Shown here one piece after another: positions 63,344 through 64,000 of a DNA stretch of 64,000 nucleotides. Source of the stretch: Paenibacillus whitsoniae. GTDB taxonomy: Bacteria > Bacillota > Bacilli > Paenibacillales > NBRC-103111. The notes beneath the pieces are model-generated. The model saw only the letters and a list, made by a program, of their open reading frames with translations. It did not search any database and was not told the origin of the DNA. Within the stretch, counting starts at the first letter, position 1; every line of letters begins with the position of its first letter. The stretch lies in contig NZ_RXHU01000049.1 in assembly GCF_003955665.1 (NCBI RefSeq), positions 1 to 64,000 of the forward strand, in the 5' to 3' direction. A program made the position numbers and the translations under genes.

Positions 63344-64000
63344 ATGCAGTTGTCTAACAAAGTCGTTCTTGTTACAGGTGGAGGCACAGGGATTGGCAGA
63401 GCAACAAGTCTCCTTCTGGCCAAACGTGGAGCAACCGTTATCGTTAACTATTCTCGTTCACACACCGATGCGGAAGAAACCGTTAAAATGATTAACCAAG
63501 ATGGCGGCCAAGCTCTCGGGATACAAGCAGACGTATCCAAGGACGATGAAGTCCGGGACATGGTCCAAACTATTGTTCAGCAATTCGGAACCGTGGACTT
63601 GCTCGTCAACAACGCCAGTATCACAAGTCATATTCCAATGGACAACCTGGATGAAGTCACAGGAGAAATATGGGATCAATTATTTGATGTAAATGTAAAA
63701 GGCATGTTTTACTGCGCGCGAGCTGTCGCACCTTACATGAAGCAAAATAAACAAGGAGGCATTGTCAATTTAGGCAGCATCGCCGGCCAAACCGGATTAG
63801 GCTCTTCTCTTCCCTATGCCGTATCCAAGGCTGCTGTTCATGGCTTAACCAAATCCCTGGCGCGAGCTTTGGCGCCCGATATTCGGGTGAACTGCATCGT
63901 ACCAGGAGCCGTCGCAACAAGATGGTGGCTCGGAAGAGAAACTCAAATGCAGAGACTAGCTCCGAATCTGCTGCTTCAGCGTATTTCAACACCAGAAGAT
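63344..64000 (+). CDS. SDR-family oxidoreductase (partial, 3' end beyond window)
   Basis: 219 codons visible from ATG 63344 (AAAAGGAG upstream). Classical short-chain dehydrogenase: cofactor site VTGGGTGIGRA, ADVS, NNAS, catalytic Ser in NLGSIAG and Tyr-Lys in YAVSKAAVHG, then IRVNCIVPGAVATRW. It resembles FabG or glucose-dehydrogenase-like NAD(P) oxidoreductases; the substrate cannot be assigned. Probably controlled by the divergent LysR protein. Confidence 0.92.
   Translation, partial: MQLSNKVVLVTGGGTGIGRATSLLLAKRGATVIVNYSRSHTDAEETVKMINQDGGQALGIQADVSKDDEVRDMVQTIVQQFGTVDLLVNNASITSHIPMDNLDEVTGEIWDQLFDVNVKGMFYCARAVAPYMKQNKQGGIVNLGSIAGQTGLGSSLPYAVSKAAVHGLTKSLARALAPDIRVNCIVPGAVATRWWLGRETQMQRLAPNLLLQRISTPED

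Noticed and set aside
1-64000. CRISPR arrays, rRNA, tRNA, prophage or transposase genes
   Set aside because: Looked for evenly spaced direct repeats, tRNA-like cloverleaf 3' ends and transposase motifs; none seen. The only repeat element of note is at 53522-53689.

Overview
The window comes from a Gram-positive, endospore-forming, naturally competent bacterium, most likely Paenibacillaceae (Paenibacillus or a close relative). The evidence is AddAB instead of RecBCD, sporulation genes (spoIIP, yqxA, gpr), a comE cluster, a T-box leader before leuS, a CIRCE/HrcA-controlled dnaK operon, and a long stretch whose gene order follows the yqeG-to-yqeW region known from Bacillus subtilis. Base composition looks moderately GC-rich by eye, with very GC-rich patches (about 1-350, 13,300-14,100, 20,900-21,250, 29,700-30,700 and 44,450-44,950). 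Almost all genes are on the minus strand.

Reading in the direction of transcription, from high to low coordinates: (1) 63.2-64.0 kb, a divergent LysR regulator and a short-chain dehydrogenase cut by the window edge. (2) 57.4-61.9 kb, a MoxR ATPase / DUF58 / transmembrane transglutaminase operon, then an esterase. (3) 50.3-56.6 kb, the yqeG-yqeH-aroE-yhbY-nadD-yqeK-rsfS-cvfB-yqeM operon for ribosome assembly, NAD and shikimate synthesis, with a good promoter and a palindromic repeat element inside. (4) 47.5-50.3 kb, leuS behind a T-box. (5) 42.6-47.4 kb, the comER / comEA-comEB-comEC DNA-uptake cluster. (6) 40.5-42.3 kb, an ECF sigma / zinc anti-sigma pair with an autoregulation-type promoter. 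(7) 33.9-40.3 kb, holA, rpsT, gpr, spoIIP, yqxA, lepA. (8) 25.5-33.8 kb, hemW, an acetyltransferase, and the heat-shock operon hrcA - group III chaperonin - grpE - dnaK - dnaJ. (9) 19.1-25.5 kb, an accessory block absent from the B. subtilis order: alkaline phosphatase with a PhoP box, a three-gene ABC system with an acidic/His-rich loop, a YfhD-like peptide, and a glycerophosphodiesterase. (10) 13.2-18.9 kb, prmA, a site-2 protease, rsmE, mtaB, deoC and yqeW. (11) 11.7-13.1 kb, an rRNA methyltransferase. (12) 1-11.5 kb, the overlapping addB-addA-sbcD-sbcC double-strand-break repair operon, with sbcC cut by the left edge.

The most notable item is the archaeal-like (thermosome-type, group III) chaperonin embedded between hrcA and grpE and translationally coupled to hrcA. 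It puts a predicted CCT-like folding machine under the same CIRCE control as DnaK-DnaJ-GrpE. Other points of interest are a probable ATT start codon for sbcD, the PhoP box of the alkaline phosphatase, a terminator hairpin sitting inside the hrcA promoter spacer, a 168-bp terminal-inverted-repeat element between yhbY and nadD, and a putative metal-linked ABC system. No rRNA, tRNA, CRISPR array or transposase gene was seen.
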